From: Nitrososphaerales archaeon
GTDB taxonomy: Archaea > Thermoproteota > Nitrososphaeria > Nitrososphaerales > CADDZS01
NCBI GenBank assembly: GCA_030041295.1
Contig: JASHOD010000150.1
Coordinates: forward strand, 62,001-126,000
Direction: 5' to 3'
DNA: 64,000 bases
The position numbers were made by a program, and so were the translations under genes. Shown one piece after another: positions 25,618-34,100 of the stretch. The notes under the pieces were generated by a model. That model was not told the DNA's origin. It worked only from the letters and a program-made list of their open reading frames with translations, and made no database searches. How positions within the stretch are numbered: position 1 is the first letter of the stretch; each line of letters begins with the position of its first letter.

Positions 25618-27135
25618 CTAGGCAACTTCGGTGGCCGTGAATTTACTTCCCAACAAGGTCGCAATCACAAATTCATAAGCAACTCCAATTACAGGAGTAA
25701 ATGTTATCGAAACTTGCTGAATCGAACCAGACTGAACGAAGATTGGGGTAGTGGGGGTCAAACTAGCTACTAGTGCGCCAGTCTCTTCATTTAGAACATA
25801 AACGCCTCCGATATTGACAGGATTGGCTCCCTTGTTTGTGATGTAAAGAGTCGCCCCGGCCTGAGGGGGAGTATTTGTCAAAGTTGAGCCAAACGAAAAT
25901 GTAGGCATGACGCCACTTGGCGGATTGCTTCTGATCCGCCAACCATAGAAGTAAACCGATGAAGTCGAGCCTGACCAAGTCGCAATACCCACATATTGGT
26001 TTGAAGCTCCTAAGGTAGAGTCAGATACAGTTGTTGTTGATGAGACAGTCCCACCAAGATATGGTTGTTCATTGTAAATCGATGCGGTCAAACTTGTTCC
26101 GACCACTGTAGCAACATCCCAGAACCAGCCTGCAGCACGAGTTCCACTTCCACTTAGGAGTGTATTCGTCGTCCCGCTCTCATACACGACCGACGCAGCG
26201 TCGCCGCTCCATCCGTCTCCGATTATGTAATTAGTCAAGGCAGAGCTGCTCGCGCCTCTAATTGCAAAGAGCCCGTTCAAGTTCGTATTGATATTTATCC
26301 AGCCTTCTGCGATGAAATTGTCTCCTATGAGTGCAGAGCTCAACCATGCGACCGTTTCAGCTGATGTAGTGGTACTTCCTGAACCCGTCAATGTAAGGAT
26401 GGATGTTGACGAGCCATAAGGATTGGTTTCAGTCGCCACTGTTAGGCTTCCGCCGTTTTCGACGTTCAGGTTTGCGGTGGAACCACCGTTGTTATAGTAG
26501 AGAAAGATGTTAGCCCCGTTATCATACTGTCCATAGGTTGAACTGAGTTGGGGAGCCTCGCCAGCGATAATTCCGTCAAACTCCGTTGTTGCGCTAAAAT
26601 CCATATAGATTGATAACTGAGAAGAGGCAGGGATCCCGTTTGGTAAACTCAACCAAAATGTCGCGCTGGTCGCCGTATTAGCGGGTGTGCTAGCTACTGA
26701 TTCGAGCCATGAATCAATCGGGCCTGAGAAAATTTCTCCGGAAAGGGTTTGAAAGAATCTGATGTTGCCAAGATCGGTGGATTCAATGGAGGTGTACAGT
26801 GATGGATTGATTGTGAGCATTTGCTGAAATGGCGAAGCTGTAGCCGAAGTTTGGGTATTTGAAAAAGTTACAACCACATAGGAAGTCGTAGAACCCGATG
26901 ATGTTAGACTAAATGCGGTCTGTTCCACCGATAATTGCTCGGCAGCCTGATTGCCTGAATTTTGCACAACGTTATAGAGACCGGAGCTGGCCGTACCAAG
27001 AGAGTTCGAGACATACGCCAGAACGCCTACGAATACTCCGACGACAATCAACATCAAAAGAAGAACGCCGATGATTGGGCTTATTCCTTGATTTGCCTTT
27101 TTTTCGATACGTTGTATCAAAGAGGTGGGAGTCAC
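25618..27135 (-). CDS. Pilin-like adhesin with DUF2341/LamG-like lectin insert
   Basis: The 505-residue protein has KKANQG then ISPIIGVLLLMLIVVGVFVG, a class III signal peptide. SGNQAAEQLSVEQTAF follows, matching the block in the small pilin. The insert has a DUF2341-like part (LGNIRFF, ASSQLSIYMDF, residues about 95-190) and a concanavalin/LamG-like part (DNFIAEGWININT, about 270-415). The last 85 residues (ATLYITNKGANPVNIGGVYVLNEETG) repeat the shared pilin beta domain. It is the last gene of the minus-strand MoxR/DUF58 operon, 273 bases after its predecessor. It probably sits in or on a filament and binds glycans. Confidence 0.82.
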   Translation of the reverse strand: MTPTSLIQRIEKKANQGISPIIGVLLLMLIVVGVFVGVLAYVSNSLGTASSGLYNVVQNSGNQAAEQLSVEQTAFSLTSSGSTTSYVVVTFSNTQTSATASPFQQMLTINPSLYTSIESTDLGNIRFFQTLSGEIFSGPIDSWLESVASTPANTATSATFWLSLPNGIPASSQLSIYMDFSATTEFDGIIAGEAPQLSSTYGQYDNGANIFLYYNNGGSTANLNVENGGSLTVATETNPYGSSTSILTLTGSGSTTTSAETVAWLSSALIGDNFIAEGWININTNLNGLFAIRGASSSALTNYIIGDGWSGDAASVVYESGTTNTLLSGSGTRAAGWFWDVATVVGTSLTASIYNEQPYLGGTVSSTTTVSDSTLGASNQYVGIATWSGSTSSVYFYGWRIRSNPPSGVMPTFSFGSTLTNTPPQAGATLYITNKGANPVNIGGVYVLNEETGALVASLTPTTPIFVQSGSIQQVSITFTPVIGVAYEFVIATLLGSKFTATEVA

Positions 27136-27408
27136 TGATTTCCGTCGTTGCCTGTTTTATGACAAATTTTAGATGATTTACTTTGAAATACCAAGCCTTT
27201 GCGAAATATATACTTGCATCGCGTCAGGAGGAAACAAGCCTTGAGTAGATTAATATAACTGGAATCGTGAATGTGAAGAACTTCGGGTTAAAGGCTACAT
27301 TAGAATTTTTTAGATTCTCAATTTTGGTTCTATCCGTTTTTCATAGATGCGCGGAAATCTTCTTTCCTCTTCCTCTTACATTATAGTGTGTGAAAACCCC
27401 CGTCATTT

Positions 27409-29211
27409 TTATAATTCGCGTAGCTGCCTATTGACTCGCCTCCTCGCTAGCCAGAACCACAAATTTCCAACCACTCCAGCTACGGTGATTGTAGAGACTA
27501 TCCAAATTATGTAAGTGGTATAACTTATCGGTCCTGCATAACTGAAAGGGACATTGTATGTATTTCCAGCGGTGAACGATTCCGTTGTTGGTGAACTTTG
27601 GTGATTTCCATTCTCGATGTATATTGTGTATTGCCCAGGAGGAATAAAGACTAGGGCTGTTCCCTGCATATTAGTAAGAATCGAAAACGAAGCATTCAAA
27701 CTATTTGATAATATAGTAACTGTTCTGTTTGATAGTCCAACACCACCTTGTGTTGCTGATATCTGTAACTCCGCTAGAGGCACGTTTTCGACAGTTTCGC
27801 TGTCTGGGGATTCGAAAGTAACATTCATCGATGAGAAAACCTTACCAGCAAATGAAAGATCAAATGTTGACATGACCGGATACGTCCCATTCATTACTAG
27901 ATAGGCTACTCCGCCGTTTTCAATCTCGTGGTACTCCACCTTTGAACCTGATGAATTCGGGACTAGCGACATGCCGATGTTTGATGGAAGCTTGTTGTTG
28001 CCATTTACGAACCTGACCCTGTTAAGTTGTAGGCCCAATGTGATATTCGAAAAACTCTCTATACCTGGTACAATTCTATACATAAGATAGAGATATTTCG
28101 GCCAAAGGGACGGGGAACCCGAAAGAGAAAGTTGTGAAGTAAATGATGGAGATATGCTGCCTAATTGTTCGCATGAACCCAGCCAGTACCATGAACTGGC
28201 TATGGGTGATTCAATTAGCAATGGGGTATCAACTTGTTGGATGCCGCTATTTTCACTCAGAAACGTCGCTTGCAAAATGTATCGTCCGGTGCGTAACGGC
28301 GTCGTATCTACTAGGGTCGTATTTACTGGTGTTGATTCTCCAGATTGGATGAGCATGGAGTTCGAACTTGCAGTCTCTACTTCGAAGCTTGTATATCCAA
28401 TTCCTCCACTTCTTCCCGAGAGAACGCTGGTGTAATTTGCCAGAAGCTCGAATGAAAAAGAAAATGGGAACGCGTGGTTCGATCCGTTAGTTTCAATTAT
28501 CGCGCTAGTAGTACTAGGATCTCCAATCACACCAACAAATCCTGATCCATATGAACTAGGAAGAGGAACCTGTGCTTCAGTTGCGGATGATACACTGCTC
28601 AGACATTGTTGAATATCAAATTTGTTTGTCAAGTCTGGGGAGGCGAAAGAAATTGAAAGAGTAGCGTTGTTGAGTGAATAGTTGGCATTCAAAGAATTGA
28701 TTGCGCTGTTCATTGGATTGATAAATTCAATAGTGTATTCCCCTGAGGAGCAGGAAGGAGAACAGGCGTAAAATTCCGGCTGGACTAAAAGTGTAAAATT
28801 TTGACTTGGAAGATTAGTCGGAAAGGAGTAAATTTTGCTAATCGTTTGTGGCGGAATATTATTGTTAGATGCTACAGTGTTTCCTGAAGTTCCATTGGTC
28901 AAAACGACTGAAGTAGGATTACCGTTATTGTAACCTGATTCCACCCAAAGTTGATCATTCGCGGTGAAAATTGGGATTTGTTGTGTAATAGGAGCAAGAC
29001 TGTTCGGACCGTAACCGATCTCTATCGTACTTTGGTTTGATGAAGCTGGTTGAAGTGGTGAAGAAGTGGAAAATGCCACTGCAGTACTTTTTCCTCCATA
29101 AGAAATCTGAAAGGTGGAAAAAGAGCTAGATAAGAGTAGAAGCATTATGAACAATAATAGGGGAAGCGCTTTGAGTGCCAAATTCTTCCTCTTTAATTCA
29201 TTGTGTTTCAC
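27409..29211 (-). CDS. Secreted protein with C-terminal membrane anchor and Ig-like domain
   Basis: The 600-residue protein has an N-terminal signal sequence (ALKALPLLLFIMLLLLSSS) and a C-terminal helix (TTYIIWIVSTITVAGVVGNLWFWLA) followed by Arg-rich residues, so its bulk is outside and tethered. The outer part is Ser/Asn-rich with many sequons. Near 510-575 there is a carboxypeptidase-regulatory-like beta sandwich (GLSNRTVTILSN, GTALVFIPPGQYTIYIENG). Its start overlaps the end of the gene at 29198 by 14 bases, so they are translationally coupled. It is likely a surface partner of the pilin-like adhesin encoded next. Confidence 0.78.
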   Translation of the reverse strand: MKHNELKRKNLALKALPLLLFIMLLLLSSSFSTFQISYGGKSTAVAFSTSSPLQPASSNQSTIEIGYGPNSLAPITQQIPIFTANDQLWVESGYNNGNPTSVVLTNGTSGNTVASNNNIPPQTISKIYSFPTNLPSQNFTLLVQPEFYACSPSCSSGEYTIEFINPMNSAINSLNANYSLNNATLSISFASPDLTNKFDIQQCLSSVSSATEAQVPLPSSYGSGFVGVIGDPSTTSAIIETNGSNHAFPFSFSFELLANYTSVLSGRSGGIGYTSFEVETASSNSMLIQSGESTPVNTTLVDTTPLRTGRYILQATFLSENSGIQQVDTPLLIESPIASSWYWLGSCEQLGSISPSFTSQLSLSGSPSLWPKYLYLMYRIVPGIESFSNITLGLQLNRVRFVNGNNKLPSNIGMSLVPNSSGSKVEYHEIENGGVAYLVMNGTYPVMSTFDLSFAGKVFSSMNVTFESPDSETVENVPLAELQISATQGGVGLSNRTVTILSNSLNASFSILTNMQGTALVFIPPGQYTIYIENGNHQSSPTTESFTAGNTYNVPFSYAGPISYTTYIIWIVSTITVAGVVGNLWFWLARRRVNRQLREL

Positions 29212-30079
29212 GGCGACGACACACTGCCCAAATGATAACAGGAATGATTATTGCCGGTGCACTGAAAATCTCAAATACATCTCCTTTAAAGAGCGAGACG
29301 CTCAACTCTATCCAACTATACAAAATAAGAGCTCCAATAAACATCAGGGCAAAGGCGTAGTGATATTTGGGAACATTAGAAATATTTGGCGCGGATTGAT
29401 TGAGAGTGTAACCTACATAAATTATCATTGAAAGGAAGAATATTATTGATGCTGAAGCTAGAAGCGTATTGCCGCTCTGCGATGTGGCACTCCCGGCCAG
29501 ACTCGGTTGTGTTCTTATTGAACTAATTATTGTTGCTCCAAAATTAGCAATACCGGAAGGCGCGTTTGGAATGCGTGAAACAAGTCCGCCTAAGAACAAA
29601 GCCACCGCTAATAAAGGAGCAGAGGTAACAAAGAGCGAAGTCAAACTTGTGGACTTGTTCATCATTAGAGCAAATTCGTACATTGAATAAGGCGTTAAAA
29701 AGATGAATGTCGCCCCGAGCCAAGATGTTAAAATGTCAGCCAAGACTGTATTCAGTCCCGGGGTTGATGTAAAAACGATCCCCAAAATTATAAAACACAA
29801 GATAAAGGCTTCGAATGAGAAGATTAGGATTTTCACCTGTGGAGCTAATCTTCTTGCAAAAGGAATAATGATTAAGGTTAACGCTCGAAGTAACATGGTG
29901 TAAAATATTGCCGCTTCTATTTCATTCATAGGGCCGAGAACTATAGGTGATAGAAAATGGTTCAAAGAGTAGATGTAAGGAGCAAGTAGTGAAAAAGTCG
30001 AAAGTAGTGCTAGTCCAGTTCTTGCATATTCCCTTCGAAGCGGTTGTTCTAGCATGTTTTGTTGTTCTAAACGTTGCAT
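29198..30079 (-). CDS. Polytopic membrane protein of the MoxR/DUF58 operon
   Basis: The 293-residue protein has about eight predicted transmembrane helices and short loops and no recognised catalytic motif. MoxR/DUF58 loci often contain a multi-span membrane partner, and this gene fills that place. It overlaps its downstream neighbour by 14 bases and follows DUF58 by 20 bases. The first methionine (MQRLEQQNMLEQ) gives a Gln-rich cytoplasmic tail; a later ATG (MLEQPLRRE) is possible. Confidence 0.75.
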   Translation of the reverse strand: MQRLEQQNMLEQPLRREYARTGLALLSTFSLLAPYIYSLNHFLSPIVLGPMNEIEAAIFYTMLLRALTLIIIPFARRLAPQVKILIFSFEAFILCFIILGIVFTSTPGLNTVLADILTSWLGATFIFLTPYSMYEFALMMNKSTSLTSLFVTSAPLLAVALFLGGLVSRIPNAPSGIANFGATIISSIRTQPSLAGSATSQSGNTLLASASIIFFLSMIIYVGYTLNQSAPNISNVPKYHYAFALMFIGALILYSWIELSVSLFKGDVFEIFSAPAIIIPVIIWAVCRRRETQ

Positions 30080-30099
30080 TTTCTTCTTCTAATTTCCTC

Positions 30100-31239
30100 C
30101 TATATTTCAAGAACGTTTGAAATGAGTTTTCTCACATCTTCGGCGCCGGTGTAAATCATTGTTCGTTGACCTATGATAGTAGGCGAGGATCTTTCCTCAG
30201 CAACTGTAAGAGTTATTTTCTTTGAAATCGGTGCAGCTAGTTTTCGATCCTCTAGCTCTCTCATTCCGCAAACAACAATGTCTGACCTGTCAATAACTTG
30301 TAGTAGATTCCCCATATCCTCTCCTGGATTTGGTGGTCCGAATAGAAGTACCAGACTGTCGGAGAGCTCATCAAAGTTTGATACTTCGTGAACTGAAATT
30401 GGATCCAAAGATCCTTCGTGTGTTGCATGAATAATTTCAACAAAACAGCCTGATGCCAGAAGAGTGTTCCCTATCGTCCCAATTGCTTCACAAATCAAGT
30501 CCATCCAATTAATTGTCGCCGCTTCGCGCCTCGGTTTGTTATTCACGAATCCTATTGTCATAACTTTAGGGATGCTAGAGTCCCTAATTCTAACTATCAA
30601 CGATTCGTCGGTCATTCGGGCAACTCTCTTCCACATTATGTTCTTCGTTTCGGTGAAGGGTTGATATGTTTCAAGGGCGTAAAGCTCAAGACTTGAACCT
30701 GGGGATCCACCAGACTTGTCACCTAATGTCAAAGGCATGGGCCTAGAATGAGGAATTTCAGTTAAAATCGAAAGCGGCAAGGATTCAAAAACAAAATTAT
30801 TGGAGACTGTTTGAATTTGCTTTGAAAATAAATTTAATACATCGACGATCTCGAGGTTTGATGTCAGTCCCGTGAATCGACCCGCATAATTCGAGCTGAT
30901 AATCACCTTGACCACTCCATCTTTTATCTCAAATTCTGAGTCGACTCCAAGCTGGGATTTGATGGAAGTAAGGTTTACGTTGATCCATTTGCTTCGCTTG
31001 AAAATTAGCCTAGCATTTATTGAAAGTCTGTCTCGTTTGAATCCTCGAATTTTTTGAGGAGTTATCACGACTTTAGTATTGAACTGACTGATAGAAACCA
31101 TGATTAGAAACGTTATTGCTCCGACTATAGCAAGAGTAAAAGCTAGAGCAAGCATTACGTCAATATCAAGAAACGATGCGATGATAGCAAGAACAATTGT
31201 AGCTTTTACATAATCGCGTCCTCTTTGAGTGAGTCTTAT
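30100..31239 (-). CDS. DUF58 domain protein (von Willebrand A-like partner of MoxR)
   Basis: The protein has two N-terminal helices, a beta-rich middle and the DUF58 core: RPMPLTLGDKSGGSPGSS, then YQPFTETKNIMWKRVARMTDESLIVR (the family's Y-x-P-D-x2-(R/K)-x-I-x-W-K region) and a C-terminal Rossmann-like VWA part. DUF58 homologues start with an LTRRGR element before helix 1. Here RLTQRGRDYVKATIVLAII lies upstream of the first ATG (31155), in frame, without ATG, GTG or TTG. The likely start is an ATA (31237-31239) overlapping the MoxR stop as ATAA. If this is wrong, the protein starts at 31155 and lacks its first helix. Confidence 0.8.
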   Translation of the reverse strand: MRLTQRGRDYVKATIVLAIIASFLDIDVMLALAFTLAIVGAITFLIMVSISQFNTKVVITPQKIRGFKRDRLSINARLIFKRSKWINVNLTSIKSQLGVDSEFEIKDGVVKVIISSNYAGRFTGLTSNLEIVDVLNLFSKQIQTVSNNFVFESLPLSILTEIPHSRPMPLTLGDKSGGSPGSSLELYALETYQPFTETKNIMWKRVARMTDESLIVRIRDSSIPKVMTIGFVNNKPRREAATINWMDLICEAIGTIGNTLLASGCFVEIIHATHEGSLDPISVHEVSNFDELSDSLVLLFGPPNPGEDMGNLLQVIDRSDIVVCGMRELEDRKLAAPISKKITLTVAEERSSPTIIGQRTMIYTGAEDVRKLISNVLEI

Positions 31240-32189
31240 CGTGGAGGCTTCACTGTACCCAGCAACTCTTGAATCACCACGACAGGTGATTGAACTATTC
31301 CCTTGATCATGGCTGTCCGATCAAGTCGGATTCTATGGGAAAGGACGTGAGGAGCAACCAGTTTGATATCTTCAGGCAGTACAAAACTCCGCCCGTCGAG
31401 ATATGCGTTTGCCCTAGCACTATGAGTTACTTGTACCATTGCTCGCGGCGACGCCCCAAGTCCAATTCTAGAATCATTCCTTGTATTATCTGCAATTTGG
31501 ACTACATATTGAAGAATTTCATCCGATATGTGAACACGATCTACCTCAGAAAATATGTTCTTCAATTCGTCTTGTGATATGATGGGAGTAAGTTGATCGG
31601 TATCCAAATAAGTTAGATTTTTCTTCAGAATTTCAGATTCAACTTGCGATTCCGGATATTTGAAATTGATCTTCATCATGAATCTATCAAGTTCGCTTTC
31701 AACGAGGGGATACACTCCTTCGAAATCCAGAGGATTTTGAGTTGCGATTACCATAAATGGAAATGGAAGTTTTGAAGTATTTCCTTCTACAGTAACTTGC
31801 ACTTCTTGCATAGCTTCAAGCAGAGCACTTTGAACCTTCGGTCCCGAGCGGTTTATTTCATCAGCAAGAAGTATGTTTGCGAAAATGGGACCCTCCCTAA
31901 ATTCGAATTCTCTGTTTTTCATGTTAAATACATAACCTCCGATTATATCCAAAGGAAGCATGTCGGGAGTAAATTGAATTCGTTTGAATTTGAGGTCAAG
32001 GCATCTCGAGAAAGACTTTGCAAGAAGTGTTTTTGATATTCCTGGTACACCCTCAAGAAGGACATGCCCTTTTGCCAAGAGACATATGAGAAGAAGGTTT
32101 ACTTCTGACTCTCTCCCTACTACGATTTTTCCGACTTGGTCAACGACTTTTCTTCTTAGGTCTACTGTTATTTCCGCCATTGTTTCCAC
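31236..32189 (-). CDS. MoxR-family AAA+ ATPase
   Basis: The 317-residue AAA+ protein has Walker A GVPGISKT (47-54), Walker B ILLADEIN (106-113), RSGPKVQSALLEAMQE, the sensor region VIATQNPLDFEGVYPLVESELDRF with arginine finger, and the C-terminal lid GLGASPRAMVQ typical of MoxR. MoxR ATPases act as chaperones that assemble or activate protein complexes, commonly with DUF58/VWA partners. The start overlaps the end of the DUF4129-like gene by 22 bases and its stop abuts DUF58, so the three are coupled. An ATG nine bases inside (32180) is an alternative start. Confidence 0.95.
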   Translation of the reverse strand: METMAEITVDLRRKVVDQVGKIVVGRESEVNLLLICLLAKGHVLLEGVPGISKTLLAKSFSRCLDLKFKRIQFTPDMLPLDIIGGYVFNMKNREFEFREGPIFANILLADEINRSGPKVQSALLEAMQEVQVTVEGNTSKLPFPFMVIATQNPLDFEGVYPLVESELDRFMMKINFKYPESQVESEILKKNLTYLDTDQLTPIISQDELKNIFSEVDRVHISDEILQYVVQIADNTRNDSRIGLGASPRAMVQVTHSARANAYLDGRSFVLPEDIKLVAPHVLSHRIRLDRTAMIKGIVQSPVVVIQELLGTVKPPR

Positions 32190-32578
32190 TTTGAAACTGA
32201 ATATGTTTTTTCTCGCAAAGAAATTGAAAGTCTTAGTATTGGAGAGCTATCAATTTTTACACTTTTTCCAATTCCAGCGTATCTGTAAGCTTCGTAATCT
32301 CGAAGAGATTGTTGGATCTTTTCCCACTCGAAATCCTCGACGTGCACTAATCGGTTCGCCTTTGTGATAGCTTCTTTCCAAGTGAAACCGTCTTTATCTT
32401 GAGGAAAAGATTCTTTGTAACATTCTTCAAAGAAAGCGAAAGCTTCAACTGCATTTGATGTCTTTGGTATCCTGAATATTCTTCGTTGTCTTAGTATACC
32501 TCCAATTAGGACGAAATAAAGTAAAACGTCGAACGCAATCAATCCAAATAGAAGATATTCATAATTGTATGGTGGCAA
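32168..32578 (-). CDS. DUF4129-like membrane protein
   Basis: The 136-residue protein has one N-terminal helix (LLFGLIAFDVLLYFVLIGGIL) and a cytoplasmic part. There GFTWKEAITKANRLV and IQQSLRDYEAYRYAGIG match the T-x2-E...L-x2-YE-x-RY-x pattern of the C-terminal DUF4129 region. This region usually accompanies MoxR, DUF58 and transglutaminase-like genes. It is shorter than the multi-helix forms. Start and end fit tight coupling with MoxR. Confidence 0.65.
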   Translation of the reverse strand: MPPYNYEYLLFGLIAFDVLLYFVLIGGILRQRRIFRIPKTSNAVEAFAFFEECYKESFPQDKDGFTWKEAITKANRLVHVEDFEWEKIQQSLRDYEAYRYAGIGKSVKIDSSPILRLSISLREKTYSVSKWKQWRK

Positions 32579-32603
32579 TTTTACTTTCTGCGTCTCCTTT
32601 CTC

Positions 32604-33410
32604 TTAAAGAGTTGTATTATTCATGGAATATTCTTTGGTCGTATAAGATGAAACATATGTAAGTACATAAACACTGGAATTTGTAGAAATATTTGCAATG
32701 CTATTCAACTCAATTTGTAGCCAAACCGTGCCTGATGGTAATGAAGAGTACTCGTTGATGATGCTGGCATTATATTTTTGATTCGTTCCATTACAAAACG
32801 CGCATGATGGCGAAGTGAATTCGAGATAAATTGACTCGTTAGTACTAGACTTTAGCAAAAGTGAGTTTGATGGAACGGTTATGTACATGCTATCCCATGG
32901 AGCAATTACACCTGGCGATACAGATTGGTAAACATCAATGAAAGAAGTAGGATAGGCGGTTTCGTTGATAAAAATGTCCAACTCCGTAGTATTTCCATTG
33001 TTAGTAGTAAGAACGGTTGAGGCGTTTCCTGCTTCGCTCACCATCTTAACTTGGTAGTTGTTAGGAGAAACTATGAATGTTTGTTCTCCAAGATTATTGG
33101 TGAAACCAGAGGCAACAGCAACAAGGCCATGGAGAGAAAAGGTGTAGATCGTGATTTGAGCGTGTATTACTGGTTGTTCGATTGGCTCGGGCGGAAGAAT
33201 GCTTTTAGCTGATATAAAAATTGAAGAATTAGAGGAAATTGGCGGCTTAAAATGACTCGCGGCGTTCTGAATTTCGGATGCTAGTGGCCACTGTAACGAA
33301 CTGGATTCGATTATCACTATTGTTGTAAAAATTGCTAAACCTATGATGAAAAGAAGAGCAAAAATCTGGGCCCTTCTCGAACGGTTAGCTCCGCTTTCAA
33401 GATTTGGCAT
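32604..33410 (-). CDS. Membrane-anchored extracellular protein, first gene of the MoxR operon
   Basis: The 268-residue protein has a basic N-terminus (SGANRSRRAQ), one helix (IFALLFIIGLAIFTTIVII) and an outer part rich in Ser, Asn and Thr. In it IHAQITIYTFSLHGLVAVASG and NLGEQTFIVSPNNYQVKMVS look like a carboxypeptidase-regulatory/Ig-like beta domain, followed by a second beta region with a CAFC pair. It is separated from the DUF4129-like gene by 25 bases. A minus-strand TATA-like element at about 33476-33485 may drive the operon. Confidence 0.75.
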   Translation of the reverse strand: MPNLESGANRSRRAQIFALLFIIGLAIFTTIVIIESSSLQWPLASEIQNAASHFKPPISSNSSIFISAKSILPPEPIEQPVIHAQITIYTFSLHGLVAVASGFTNNLGEQTFIVSPNNYQVKMVSEAGNASTVLTTNNGNTTELDIFINETAYPTSFIDVYQSVSPGVIAPWDSMYITVPSNSLLLKSSTNESIYLEFTSPSCAFCNGTNQKYNASIINEYSSLPSGTVWLQIELNSIANISTNSSVYVLTYVSSYTTKEYSMNNTTL

Positions 33411-33575
33411 TAGATGTCAGATTATTCCTCTTTTGTTCTTTCTTCCTTGCTAGTGAGGGAGAGATAGTCTCTCGTATATTATTCTAGCAGAAAGAACGGC
33501 TTTGTTTCGTTCAGATTTTCTCGAGTGTTCATCTTCGTGCTTTCTAATATAAACGAAGCTACCAATAAAGGCAAT

Positions 33576-34043
33576 TTAGCTCAGTTTTACGTATTGTTGC
33601 GTATCATTAAGCGGAGAAACCATCACAGCTGTTCCAAACGCAATAATTTCGTCCATACTATTACTGACTTCAGTAGAGTCGAACATGACACTCACGACTG
33701 CGTTTGCTCCCAGGCTTTGTGCATGTTGGGATAATCTGTCTAGGGCCTGTTGTCTAGCTTGATGTGCTAGTTCCGTATATTCCTTAATCTCTCCTCCACC
33801 TATAGTTCGAAGGCTTGCGATTATGTTCCCTCCTAAACCTCTTGAACGAACAGTAATTCCATAGACCAGACCGAGTGCCCTATCGATTTTGAATCCCGGT
33901 ACGTAATTGGAGGTAAAGAGCATCGGTGCGTCGGCGGCAGAAGATCCCGACGTAGAAGGAGAAGCTGATTTCAGTTGTGCTCTGCAAAATGGACAATAAA
34001 CCGCGTTGTCGTCCACTTGTTTTCCACATTTTGGGCAATACAT
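33576..34043 (-). CDS. Zinc ribbon plus YbjQ (heavy-metal-binding, DUF74-like) domain protein
   Basis: MYCPKCGKQVDDNAVYCPFC is a double-CxxC zinc ribbon, followed by a Ser/Ala linker. Residues 45-150 carry the YbjQ pattern: GFKIDRALGLVYGITVRSRGLGGN, then TELAHQARQQALDRLSQHAQSLGANAVVSVMFDS. YbjQ proteins form pentameric rings of uncertain role. The domain pairing echoes the zinc-ribbon/LURP-one protein at 19087. It is likely cytosolic and transcribed alone. Confidence 0.82.
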   Translation of the reverse strand: MYCPKCGKQVDDNAVYCPFCRAQLKSASPSTSGSSAADAPMLFTSNYVPGFKIDRALGLVYGITVRSRGLGGNIIASLRTIGGGEIKEYTELAHQARQQALDRLSQHAQSLGANAVVSVMFDSTEVSNSMDEIIAFGTAVMVSPLNDTQQYVKLS

Positions 34044-34100
34044 GATTTCAAAGGCGAAGATTCCATATTAGAAAAGTCTTCTTAATTTTCGTATCGTCGG

